A stretch of DNA of 64,000 bases from Streptomyces sp. S.PB5 (GTDB lineage: Bacteria > Actinomycetota > Actinomycetes > Streptomycetales > Streptomycetaceae), in NCBI RefSeq assembly GCF_030403745.1, contig NZ_JAQMWP010000012.1:62001-126000 (forward strand), written 5' to 3'. Shown here piece by piece: positions 32,246 through 40,972 of the stretch. Within the stretch, counting starts at the first letter, position 1. Every line of letters starts with the position of its first letter. The notes under the pieces were generated by a model that was given only the letters and a program-made list of their open reading frames with translations, did no database searches and was not told where the DNA came from. The translations under genes and the position numbers were made by a program.

Positions 32246-33259
32246 TCAGAGAGCCTGGAGAGTCTGGGACGGCAGCTCTCCGAAACGTCTGCGGTACCGC
32301 TGCGCGAAACGGCCGAGATGAGCGAAACCCCATTCGTACGCCACGTCCGCGACGGACGTCGAGCTGGGCGTCGAGGCTCGCAACTGATCGCGCACCCGAT
32401 GCAGCCGCACGTCGGTGACATAGGCCATCGGTGACATGCCGACGTGCTTGCGGAACGCCTCCTGCAGTGTGCGCACACTGACCTGGGCGATGGCTGCGAG
32501 GCGGGCCACGTCGTACGGTTCGGCGGGCCGCTCCTGTATGACGTCCATGACGCGTTTGACCGCAGCGGGACGCATGAGCGGTGGTGGCGCGTCGAGTTCC
32601 GCGCGGTAGGAGTGCTCCGTGGCCAGCAGTACCCCTTCCAGCAGGGTCTGTTCCAGCCGGCCGCGGATGATCGGCCGGTGCAGCAGTCCGGAGGGCGTTT
32701 CGTTGTCGAGGAGGGTCCACCTCACGAGATGCGCCCAACTCCGGCCGGCTCCCTGGGAGACGTCGAGGTACGGCCCGAACCGCAGCTGACGCGGCAAAGG
32801 CCGGTTGAGCAGGAGCTCCAGCTGGCGGTGCAGGGCCAGCTTGTCGATCTTCACGGCGAGGATGTGGCAGTCGTCGGACCAGTCGTCGACGCGGATACCG
32901 CGCTCGGGGTCCAGGAAGACCGCGCGCCGCGAAGATGAGTTCGCCGCCGCCCTGCGGCCTTGCCGAACGCTGAAGTACCCCTCCAGAGGTACGGCTATGT
33001 GATAGACGCCGGACCCGTCGAACCGCATCCGCACCTCGGTGTCGAAACGGAGGTCGCCGACCGTCAGCGTGTCGAAGTCGATGACGTTGAGGCTGACCGC
33101 GAAGTCCTGACTCGTGCCCGCCACATCGAGCTGCAAGTCGTAGTAGTGCGCCGCGATGGCATCGTGAGCCTCCTCCACGGAACGGGTGAAGTACGTACTG
33201 AAGGCGGGACCTTTGCCGGCTAAGCCGGCCTTGGCTCCCTCCCTTGGCCTGGTGGGCAT
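32246..33259 (-). CDS. AraC-family transcriptional regulator
   Basis: 337 aa from ATG 33259 (upstream ATGs are less likely). The N-terminal ~200 residues form an AraC_binding-2-like domain (MRFDGSGVYHIAVPLEGYFSVRQG). The C-terminal double helix-turn-helix has VARLAAIAQVSVRTLQEAFRKHVGMSPMAYVTDVRLHRV-type first and VADVAYEWGFAHLGRFAQRYRRRFG-type second motifs. No target is evident; no operon partner. Confidence 0.9.
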   Translation of the reverse strand: MPTRPREGAKAGLAGKGPAFSTYFTRSVEEAHDAIAAHYYDLQLDVAGTSQDFAVSLNVIDFDTLTVGDLRFDTEVRMRFDGSGVYHIAVPLEGYFSVRQGRRAAANSSSRRAVFLDPERGIRVDDWSDDCHILAVKIDKLALHRQLELLLNRPLPRQLRFGPYLDVSQGAGRSWAHLVRWTLLDNETPSGLLHRPIIRGRLEQTLLEGVLLATEHSYRAELDAPPPLMRPAAVKRVMDVIQERPAEPYDVARLAAIAQVSVRTLQEAFRKHVGMSPMAYVTDVRLHRVRDQLRASTPSSTSVADVAYEWGFAHLGRFAQRYRRRFGELPSQTLQAL

Positions 33260-33394
33260 GGACTCCGTCCTGTATCCGTGAGTGGAGGCAACACGGCCGC
33301 AGCCGCCCGCCTCTCGAACCTTGCCGTAAGCAGGGCACTTCATGCCGCCCGGGTAAGCCCTGCCGATCATGACACCACGGTCGTGATCATCCGC

Positions 33395-33808
33395 TCACCC
33401 GTCCACCAGGGCGTACAGACCGCGGTCGACGGCCGGGCCGAGATCCTCCTGCCCGACCGGCACGATGGCGCACGTACGGAGCAGGAACCGGCGCATGACG
33501 TCCGTGTCGAACTGGACCAGCGCCATGCCGTCCGGCGAGTGGAACTCGAGGACCGTGAGCGCCCGCCCACACGGCCAGACATGGATGTCACCGTGGCCGG
33601 CCGGAGTCTCCATGCCCTCTCGCAGCAGTTCGCGGGAGAAGGCCCAGCTGACGGGGCGGCCGTCGAGTGAGACGTCGGCCGGAAAGTCGACGTGGACGGC
33701 CAACGGATCCGCGGGAACGTACCGCAGCGTGGCGAAGACGGGCACGTCCTGCCTCTCCGAGGTGATCAGACGGGCGCGGGCGGGCTGCTCGACGACGGTG
33801 TGCATCAT
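33395..33808 (-). CDS. SsgA-like protein (SALP)
   Basis: 137 aa from ATG 33808 (the ATG at 33805 has better spacing to GGAG). SALP pattern: VVEQPARARLI, VPVFATLRYVPADPLAVHVDFPADV, WAFSRELL, GDIHVWPCGRALTVLEF and FDTDVMRRFLLRTCAIV. Intact and closest in style to the copy at 4177. The 270 bases upstream (33809-34078) separate it from the divergent dehydrogenase gene and presumably hold both promoters. Confidence 0.88.
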   Translation of the reverse strand: MMHTVVEQPARARLITSERQDVPVFATLRYVPADPLAVHVDFPADVSLDGRPVSWAFSRELLREGMETPAGHGDIHVWPCGRALTVLEFHSPDGMALVQFDTDVMRRFLLRTCAIVPVGQEDLGPAVDRGLYALVDG

Positions 33809-34078
33809 CGTTCTCCATTTCGGGGCCAACGCCGACCGAATTGCCGACGCCTTCTTACGACCCACCCAAGGCCCTCGCATTACGCGGAACCCGAAGACAT
33901 TGACTGTGACCTGCATCACCAGTGCAGGGAATTTTATGTCAATAAGATCATTCACCGTCATATATGCGCCCTTGATCCGTCTTCCTGAGTGAGCGCTAAA
34001 CCCGTCAGGGCGAGGCGCGGACCTGCACGCGGCACCGTCCGAGGCCATCACCGGTACGTATCCGTGGAAGGGAAAACA

Positions 34079-35314
34079 GTGAACATTGCTGTCATGGGAC
34101 AGGGCTATGTCGGGCTGCCCCTGGCCATGGCCGCCGTCGAGGCAGGCCACCACGTGACCGGTTTCGAGCCCGACCAGGAGCGCCTGGAACAACTGTGCGC
34201 CGGCACCTCATACATCGAGGACGTACCCGGCAGAACACTCAGCGCGGCCCTCAAGTCCGGCCGCTACCGGCCGACACACGACGACACGCTCCTGACCGAC
34301 TTCGACATCGCCGTCATCACCGTGCCCGCACCGCTCAAGGAACGGCAGCCAGACCTCGGTGCCGTCCGGGAAGCCGCAGAGACCCTCGCCCGCCACGTCC
34401 GCAAGGGCGATACCGTCATCCTGGAGTCCACCACCCACCCCGGCACCACCCGCAAGATCGTCCTGCCGATTCTGGAGGCCCTCTCGCGGCTGCGGGCCGG
34501 GACCAGTTTCCACCTCGGCTTCAGCCCGGAACGCATCGATCCGGGCAACGAACAGTGGTCATTCGCGAACACCCCGAAAATCGTCTCCGGACTCACCGAG
34601 GAATGCCGGAACCGGGTGGCGGAGTTCTACGCCGGCATCACACAGCACGTGGTCCTCGCGAACAGCCTCGAAGAGGCAGAACTGGCCAAAGTGTTCGAGA
34701 ACGTCTTCCGGCATGTCAACGTCGCCCTCGTCAACGAACTCTGCCGTGTGGCACACACCTTGGACGTGGATGTCTGGCAGACCCTCGCCCTGGCCGACTC
34801 GAGGCCGTTCGGCTTCACCAGGTTCTCACCCGGTCACGGAGTGGACGGCCACTGCCTCCCCGTGGACCCGGTGTTCCTGACCCGCCATGTCAGAACGCAG
34901 TACGGTGAGCCGTTCCGCCTGGTCGAACTGGCCCAGGACATCAATGAGACTCAGCCGTCCTACGTCGTAGGACGCGTCCAGGACGCCCTCGACACCCGCT
35001 ACGGCAAAGCCCTCGAGGACGCGCGCGTCCTCGCTCTCGGGCTCGCCTGCAAACCCGGAGCCGCCGACGCCTGCCGGTCCCCGGCCGTCGAGGTCGTCGC
35101 CGAGCTGCGGCGCAAAGGCGCCATCGTCGACGCCCTGGACCCGCACGTGGCCGCGGCGACGCAGCATCCCCCACAGCCGTACGGGACGTACGACGCCGTG
35201 GTGCTGCTCACCGAGCATGACGAATTCGATCTCGCGGCCATCGCCTCCGAAGCGGTCTATGTGCTGGACACCCGAGGCGTCATGCCGGCCGCCCCGCACA
35301 TCGAACGACTCTGA
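34079..35314 (+). CDS. wecC: UDP-N-acetyl-D-mannosamine dehydrogenase-like nucleotide-sugar dehydrogenase
   Basis: 411 aa from a GTG at 34079 with GGAAGGG upstream. NAD-binding GQGYVGLPLAMAA, ESTTHPGTTRKIV, FSPERIDPGN and the catalytic GHGVDGHCLPVDP, which is the WecC/WbpA form rather than the UDP-glucose dehydrogenase form (GSCLPKD). With the WecB-type epimerase at 26791 this would make UDP-ManNAcA. It precedes a GT2 and a LAxTG microprotein on the same strand. The symbol is by analogy. Confidence 0.85.
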   Translation: MNIAVMGQGYVGLPLAMAAVEAGHHVTGFEPDQERLEQLCAGTSYIEDVPGRTLSAALKSGRYRPTHDDTLLTDFDIAVITVPAPLKERQPDLGAVREAAETLARHVRKGDTVILESTTHPGTTRKIVLPILEALSRLRAGTSFHLGFSPERIDPGNEQWSFANTPKIVSGLTEECRNRVAEFYAGITQHVVLANSLEEAELAKVFENVFRHVNVALVNELCRVAHTLDVDVWQTLALADSRPFGFTRFSPGHGVDGHCLPVDPVFLTRHVRTQYGEPFRLVELAQDINETQPSYVVGRVQDALDTRYGKALEDARVLALGLACKPGAADACRSPAVEVVAELRRKGAIVDALDPHVAAATQHPPQPYGTYDAVVLLTEHDEFDLAAIASEAVYVLDTRGVMPAAPHIERL

Positions 35315-35745
35315 GAGCCGTGATCCACAAGGAGCCGTGTCCACCTGCATCCCCCGGTCGTCGACGCGCAGACGCATCACGGGAAGACAAGTCTGCATCG
35401 CAGCTCTCGAAGACCGGATGGCCTCCATCGAATGAACACCGGCATGGCGGCTGTTCGGCTCCGCCTCCAGCTGTCTGTGAGGTGCGCCATACAAGAAGTC
35501 TTCGTTTTTGCGTGCGGATTGAGCGGTGCGCGGGTCGTAAGGACATAGCGGCACTTCGCCGCCCCTACTCAGAAGGAACTCTCATGGACTTCGCTTCCCG
35601 ACGAACCTCCCGACGACGGCTCATCACCGTGCAGGGCCGACGGGTTCTGAGCGGTCCGGCCTGACGCCCGTCTCCCCAGCAGCGTCCGAGGCCGAGTGCC
35701 CGCCTGCTGGATAGCTGTCTTCGACGTTCCAAGGACACATCTCAG
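35315..35745. other. Intergenic region with one tiny ORF
   Basis: 431 bases between the dehydrogenase and the GT2. The only candidate is 35584-35664, a 26-codon basic ORF (MDFASRRTSRRRLI start) with AGAAGGA upstream. Nothing else recognised. Confidence 0.3.
35584..35664 (+). CDS. Tiny basic ORF, uncertain
   Basis: 26 aa, eight Arg. A GAAGGA-type ribosome-binding site lies at good distance, but there is no other support. Could be a leader peptide for the downstream GT2 gene. Confidence 0.25.
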   Translation: MDFASRRTSRRRLITVQGRRVLSGPA

Positions 35746-36855
35746 ATGACCCTTCCCATGACCCCCACGCAAAAGGCGCCGTCAGACGGTCGTACGAGAC
35801 CGCATGTGATCGCGCTGATCCCGGCCCGTAACGAAGCCGAACGGATCGCCGCGGCCGTGGCCGGCCTGCGCTCCCAGACCCGCGCGCCCGACCAGATCGT
35901 CGTGGTCACCAACAACTGCACGGACGACAACGCCACATACGAGGCGGCACGCGCGACCGGCGTCGGCGTGCTGGATCTGCACGACATCAAAGGCAAGAAG
36001 GCCGGTGCCCTCAACACCGCCCTGGACCAGGTGTTGCCGACGCTCGAGGACCACGACCTGGTCCTCGCCCAGGACGCCGACACCGTTCTCGCGCCCGCCT
36101 TCGTCGAATGCGCCGCGGCGGCGATGAACCGCCGTGTGAGCGCCGTCGGCGGGGTCTTTCACGGCGAGCCCGGCGGAGGTCTGCTCGGCCAGCTCCAGCG
36201 CATGGAGTACCAGCGCTACGCCCGGGACATCGCCCGTAAGAAGGACCGCGCGGTGGTCCTCTCCGGCACCGCCACCCTCTTCCGCGTCCGGGTCCTGCGC
36301 GAGATCAAGGACGCGCGGACGGCCGGCCGGCTGGGCGGAGGGACGTCGTACTACAGTCTCGCCTCCCTCACCGAGGACGATGAGATCACCAAGGCCGTCA
36401 AGACCATGGGCTACCAGACCATGAGCCCCGCGGCGTGCTCGGTCACGACCGAGGTCATGACTACGATTCCGGCGCTGTGGAACCAGCGGCTGCGCTGGCA
36501 GCGCGGTGCTCTGGAGAACCTTCGCGACTACGGCTGGACGAAGGTGACCGCACCGTACTTCCTCAGCCAGCTCATGATGGGTCTCGGGGCCCTCGCGCTC
36601 ACCCTCTACCTCGTCCTCGTCATCCTCCAGCTCGTCTTCTTCGGCTCGTTGGGATACAGCCCCTTCTGGGCGGCGATCGGCCTCATCTTCGCCACGGAGA
36701 GAGTCGTGTCGGTATGGCGCATGGGCTGGACTGCACGCCTTCTCGCAGGCGTGCTCGTCGTCGAGCTCGCCTACGACCTCTTCCAGCAAGCCGTGTATTT
36801 CCGTGCCCTGTTCGACCTCGCGCTGCGCCGCGAGGAGCGCTGGGTCGCAACCTGA
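35746..36855 (+). CDS. Processive family 2 glycosyltransferase
   Basis: 369 aa (ATG 35746 with AAGGA ten bases upstream; ATG 35758 also possible). GT-A domain with VIALIPARNEAERI, DAD at 110-112, TEDDE at 209-213 and QRLRW at 247-251, followed by about three membrane helices. It polymerises or adds beta-linked sugar at the membrane. The LAxTG microprotein begins 48 bases after its stop, so the two are almost certainly cotranscribed. It differs from the GT2 at 18210, which has a larger C-terminal membrane part. Confidence 0.87.
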   Translation: MTLPMTPTQKAPSDGRTRPHVIALIPARNEAERIAAAVAGLRSQTRAPDQIVVVTNNCTDDNATYEAARATGVGVLDLHDIKGKKAGALNTALDQVLPTLEDHDLVLAQDADTVLAPAFVECAAAAMNRRVSAVGGVFHGEPGGGLLGQLQRMEYQRYARDIARKKDRAVVLSGTATLFRVRVLREIKDARTAGRLGGGTSYYSLASLTEDDEITKAVKTMGYQTMSPAACSVTTEVMTTIPALWNQRLRWQRGALENLRDYGWTKVTAPYFLSQLMMGLGALALTLYLVLVILQLVFFGSLGYSPFWAAIGLIFATERVVSVWRMGWTARLLAGVLVVELAYDLFQQAVYFRALFDLALRREERWVAT

Positions 36856-36902
36856 TACGACCTCGCGGAATCCCCCAGACCTTGAGAAAGGACACTGCAG
36901 TC

Positions 36903-37067
36903 ATGTACGGAACCATCGTCGGTGGCGGCGGAACTACAGGCGGAGCCGGTGTGACCGGAACCCTGGCCCAGACCGGCTTCAACACACTCGCCTTGATCGT
37001 CGGTTGCGCCACCCTGATATCGGCCGGCCTGTCCCTGTGGAAGCTCATACCACGCCGGTCCAACTGA
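36903..37067 (+). CDS. LAxTG microprotein 2
   Basis: 54 aa: MYGTIVGGGG start, Gly/Thr-rich stretch, LAQTG at residues 21-25, hydrophobic helix (about 26-45, NTLALIVGCATLISAGLSL), then KLIPRRSN. Same design and same LAxTG position as the protein at 15573, though the rest differs. No signal peptide. GAAAGGA lies upstream. Directly follows a GT2 gene. Confidence 0.75.
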   Translation: MYGTIVGGGGTTGGAGVTGTLAQTGFNTLALIVGCATLISAGLSLWKLIPRRSN

Positions 37068-37239
37068 GGTTGTGCCGAGTCGGCCGAGCCCGGGTGTCGA
37101 GGTCGGCGAGTATGTCGTGCGTGACGGGGTCGGTCACCGCAGTGGTGTGGTGGACGGGTGCCTGCCGCGGTGGATGTCGCGCCGGGTCGGCTCAAGGCCG
37201 TGACACGGCCCGTCAGTTCGTTGGTCCAGGGTCGCCCGC

Positions 37240-37953
37240 GTGGGCGACCGCTTCTCGCAGATCGACATCCCGCTGGAGTGGCTCGACCGGTTCGGCGCGG
37301 TCGTGGTCTCCGTGGACTACCGGCTCGCACCGGAGGCCACCGGGACCACCCTGGTCGACGACTGCTACCGCGGACTGCGCTGGGTCGCCGAACACGCCGC
37401 CGAACTGCACATCGACCCCGACCGGATCGTTGTCGCGGGTGCCAGCGCGGGAGGCGGACTCGCCGCCGGCGTCAGCCTGCTCGCCCGCGACCTGGGCGGT
37501 CCCGCGATCGCCGCACAGATGCTGATCTGCCCCATGCTCGACCACCCCAACGACACCACCTCCAGCCGCCAGTACTCCGGCACCCCCGGCGTCTGGACCG
37601 GCGAGATGAACGCGTCCGGCTGGCGCTCGCTCCTCGGCGACCTCACCGACGCCGATGGCGGAGATGTGGTGGAAGTGCTTGGACCTGCGACCACATCACC
37701 TGTGACACAGGGAACTTCTGTGCGGGCGCCTGGGACACCCACGGTCAACCAGTGGCGGGTCTTCTTCCTGTACGACTGCCACCGCCACCACCTGTCGGAC
37801 TGGCATGGCACGGGTGACGTCATGAACAGCCAGACCGACCACGCCGAGGCGACGATCCACGGCCAGGACGGCAACGTGATCCAGACCTTCCCCGTCAGCA
37901 GCGAGGCACCCGATGTGGACTGGGAGCCGGTCTGGTCGATCCGTAACTGCTGA
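37240..37953 (+). pseudogene. Chimeric remnant: alpha/beta hydrolase fragment joined to the end of a secreted protein
   Basis: The first ~140 codons are the middle of an HSL-type alpha/beta hydrolase: VVVSVDYRLAPEA, DDCYRGLRWVAEHAAELHIDP, and GASAGGGLAAGVSLLARD with the nucleophile Ser. The N-terminal HGGG oxyanion part is missing, and the C-terminal Asp/His part is gone. From about 37740 the frame becomes an unrelated tail (VNQWRVFFLYDCHRHHLSDW, then VDWEPVWSIRNC) like the end of a small exported protein. Two deletions or a recombination best explain it. Confidence 0.6.
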
Positions 37954-37993
37954 ACGGGTATGCAGCGCTCCCTGCTGCGAGGAGGTACTTGCG

Positions 37994-38200
37994 ATGTTCG
38001 GCAAGTTGACCAGGCCGGCGGTTTCGGCTGTCGCTACTCCTGCTCTCCTCCGTGATCGGCACGCGCGCCCTGACCAAACCCCTTCGAGGGGCCACCTGCT
38101 GCCCTGGGACGGGAGAAGTGGCACCGGGCTTCTCTTCGGCCGAAGTCGACCTGCCATGCTGAGCAAGTTCCGTTCCATCCGCACACCTTGGAGATTGTGA
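37994..38200 (+). pseudogene. Possible truncated exported-protein start
   Basis: ATG 37994 has AGGAGG upstream and begins MFGKLTRPAVSAVATPALL, like the start of an exported protein. The following residues are Arg/Pro-rich and unconvincing, suggesting a frameshift or truncation near 38040. It overlaps the next gene's start. Confidence 0.35.
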
Positions 38201-39264
38201 TGCGAGCAGGCGTCGTGGTCAGCGCGCAGCCCGGAGTGGAGGAACTGGCCGTGCAGGCCGAGGAGTTGGGCCTGGACAGCTTCTGGGTCAACGACACCCC
38301 GATGGTGCACGGCGACCCCTTCGTCGCCTTGAGCCTGTGCGCCAGGGTCACCAGCCGTATCAGGCTCGGTATCGGCGTGACCTCACCGGCGCTGCGTTCG
38401 GCACCGGCCGCCGCGAGTGGGCTCGCGAGCCTCAACGCCCTGGCGCCGGGCAGGATCCTCTGCGGCGTCGGCACCGGGAACACCGCTCGGCGCACCCTGG
38501 GCATGCGCCCCGTCACGGTGGCCGGGCTGGAGGACTTCACCGCCGCACTGCAGGATCTGTGCGCGGGCCGTTCGACCGAGTACCGCGAAGGCGACCGGGT
38601 CCGCGACATCCGGTTCCTGCACGCCGGGGCGCAGGTGAACACCGCCGACCCGATCGAGTTCGTCGTGGCCGCACTCGGGCCGCGGGCCGCCGCCGTCGCC
38701 GGCCGCCGCGGTACCGGCCTTGCCTCTTTCGGCCTGCTGGACCCCGCGGCCTGGCATGCGCTGCACGACGCCCGCCGCCACGCGGCCCAGGACACACGCC
38801 GTGCCGGCGGCTCGCGCACGGACTCCTACCTGGTCACCTCGCTCCACCTCCTCGCCGAGGACGACGACCCTCACGGTGACGCGGCTCGGGACGCGACGGG
38901 CCACCTCGTCCTGTCGCTGCTGGCCTTCGCCGCCGACACGGCCGCCGAGAACCCCGCCTTCGTCGAGCAACTCGGCCCCGACGAAAGGGAGGCGGTGCGG
39001 CGGCTCCTCGTCCGGCGCGGCACCACCGCCACCGCGCCGGACCGGCACACCAAGCTCTACCCCAACTATCTCGGACGCATCGCACCGCAGGACCGGGACC
39101 TGGTCCTGCCCTCACTGATGAACGCCTTGGCCCTGGTCGGCACCCGCGACGACCTCCTCGTCCGCATCGCCACCCTGGAACAGGCCGGCATCGATGAACT
39201 CCTCATCCAGCCGGTGATCGACCCGCCCGCCGAGATGGCCCAGCTCGCGAAGCTCCTCGCCTGA
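38200..39264 (+). CDS. LLM-class flavin-dependent oxidoreductase
   Basis: 354 aa from ATG 38200 with GGAG six bases upstream. Luciferase-like TIM barrel: VQAEELGLDSFWVNDTPM, RIRLGIGVTSPALRSAPAAASG, LCGVGTGNTARRTLGM. Members use F420 or FMN. Substrate unknown. Stands alone between remnants and a Tat protein. Confidence 0.85.
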   Translation: MRAGVVVSAQPGVEELAVQAEELGLDSFWVNDTPMVHGDPFVALSLCARVTSRIRLGIGVTSPALRSAPAAASGLASLNALAPGRILCGVGTGNTARRTLGMRPVTVAGLEDFTAALQDLCAGRSTEYREGDRVRDIRFLHAGAQVNTADPIEFVVAALGPRAAAVAGRRGTGLASFGLLDPAAWHALHDARRHAAQDTRRAGGSRTDSYLVTSLHLLAEDDDPHGDAARDATGHLVLSLLAFAADTAAENPAFVEQLGPDEREAVRRLLVRRGTTATAPDRHTKLYPNYLGRIAPQDRDLVLPSLMNALALVGTRDDLLVRIATLEQAGIDELLIQPVIDPPAEMAQLAKLLA

Positions 39265-39507
39265 GCGGACCCGCCCGCCGCACCGCACGGACTTTCTCCC
39301 CCGCTCGCTCGGTGGTGGCCGGAAACGGGCTCGGCAGCTTCGTCCGATCGGTCTGGACCATTGACCCGGAGTCGTCGTGAGGGCACCCTGTACCCCGCCG
39401 ACAGACGCGTGACTGAACATCGGTCATCCACATGAACAAGACCATGTTCGTGGTCCCGCCACGCCTCCCGGCGCCTCCACCCCCCACTCACGACGAGGTG
39501 AACGCTC

Positions 39508-40296
39508 ATGAGCACCACGCGCAGGCAACTCCTCGGCTACACACTCGGCGGCGCGGCCGCCGCGACGGTCGGCCTCCCCGCCACCACCGCACACGCCGCC
39601 TCCTGGCAGCTGAAGTGGTCCCCCTCCGCGAGCAGCACCGGACTCGGCGCCTTCGAGACCATCGAGGACGACCGCGCCGACTCCCACCCCTCCGCCGCCC
39701 CGCACATCTACGCCACCGGCGACAACTGGCGCTTCACCATGCACACCGTCGACCGCGACACCTCCACCGACCGCCAGCGCCACGAGGTCACAGGACTGCG
39801 CAACGGCAGCGGCGGCAACTACCTCAAGTGGACCGAGGGCCAGACCTGGCGCCTGACGTACTCGATGTACATCCCGAGCTCCCTGAAGGCGACCACGAGC
39901 TTCACCCACATCATGCAGATGAAGCAGCCCGGCACCGGCTCCTCACCCATCGTCGTGCAGTCCCTGCGCCGCGTGAACGGCGTCCAGACCATCGAGCTCA
40001 AGCAGTTCACCGACGACATCCTCATCGGCCGCACCGACCTGGAACCCCTCCAGGACCGCTGGATCGACGTCGACTTCCAGATCAAGATCGGCAACGGCTC
40101 GGCGGGCTCCCTGCGCTGGATCCTCAAGAACGGCTCGACCACCGTCCTCGACAAGTCCCGCACCGGCATCGACACCTTCCTCGCCGACCGGGTGCGCCCC
40201 AAGTGGGGCATCTACCGCTCCCTGGGCGACACTTCGGGCTCCCTGCAGAACTGCTACCTGCTGCTCGGCAACATGCGCGGCTACCAACTCGTCTGA
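39508..40296 (+). CDS. Tat-exported polysaccharide-lyase-like protein
   Basis: 262 aa. Twin-arginine signal TTRRQLLGYTLGGAAAATVG, cleaved near AHAA (about residue 31). The mature part is a beta-rich domain with FTMHTVDRDTSTDRQRHEVTGL, TWRLTYSMYIPSSL, FTHIMQMKQPG and KWGIYRSLGD, a pattern seen in the heparin-lyase-I-like jelly-roll family. Would act on acidic polysaccharide outside the cell. Family call is tentative; an in-frame earlier start is unnecessary. Confidence 0.65.
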   Translation: MSTTRRQLLGYTLGGAAAATVGLPATTAHAASWQLKWSPSASSTGLGAFETIEDDRADSHPSAAPHIYATGDNWRFTMHTVDRDTSTDRQRHEVTGLRNGSGGNYLKWTEGQTWRLTYSMYIPSSLKATTSFTHIMQMKQPGTGSSPIVVQSLRRVNGVQTIELKQFTDDILIGRTDLEPLQDRWIDVDFQIKIGNGSAGSLRWILKNGSTTVLDKSRTGIDTFLADRVRPKWGIYRSLGDTSGSLQNCYLLLGNMRGYQLV

Positions 40297-40309
40297 CGGA
40301 ACGCCCGGC

Positions 40310-40885
40310 TCAGGCGTGCAGCGTGGGCCGGTAGAGGAGTTCCTGGGTGTGGCCGTCGAGGGTCCGCTGCTCGATCAGTTCGAGATCGAAGTCGGCCGCA
40401 CTCGCGAACACCGGGTCCGCCCCCGTCCGCCCGGAGATCACGGGAAAGATCGTGAGCTGGACGCGGTCGACGAGGCCGGCGGCCATCAGTGCCCGGTTCA
40501 TCGCCAGACTGCCGTGCGAGCGCAACGGCACCTCGGACTCCTCCTTGAGCCGGGCCACGACCTCGACGGCGTCGCCGTCGACCACGGTCGCATCCGGCCA
40601 GTCGAAGGGGCCGCGGAGGGTCGTCGACACCACCGTGGCCGGCAGGTGCTTCATCGTGGTGTTGACCGGGTCGTCCACACCGCTGCCCGGACCCAGCACC
40701 TGCAGGAACTGCCGGAACGTCGCGGCCCCCAGGACCAGCCGCTGCTTCTCTCCGTACAGGTCGAGACGGCGATCGAGGAACTCCGGACCGTGCTTGCCCC
40801 AGTAGCCGCCCCAGTCACCGTCACTGTTGTAGGACGCGTAGCCGTCCACAGTGGAGAAGACGTCGAAGGTGTAGATGGCGGTCAT
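40310..40885 (-). CDS. Dihydrofolate reductase-family (RibD C-terminal-like) protein
   Basis: 191 aa. IYTFDVFSTVDGYASYNSDGDWGGYWG, LVLGAATFRQFLQVL, VPLRSHGSLAMNRALMAAGLVDRVQLTIFPVISG: the pattern of small NADPH-dependent RibD_C-type reductases. Substrate unknown. Convergent with the Tat protein gene, 13 bases away. Confidence 0.85.
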   Translation of the reverse strand: MTAIYTFDVFSTVDGYASYNSDGDWGGYWGKHGPEFLDRRLDLYGEKQRLVLGAATFRQFLQVLGPGSGVDDPVNTTMKHLPATVVSTTLRGPFDWPDATVVDGDAVEVVARLKEESEVPLRSHGSLAMNRALMAAGLVDRVQLTIFPVISGRTGADPVFASAADFDLELIEQRTLDGHTQELLYRPTLHA

Positions 40886-40972
40886 GCTGCTCTCCTCGCG
40901 TGCGGGTGATCGCGGACTCGGGCTTAGGGACCGGCGGCAGAGGTGGAACTCATCGGTGGGAGACCGACGCGC

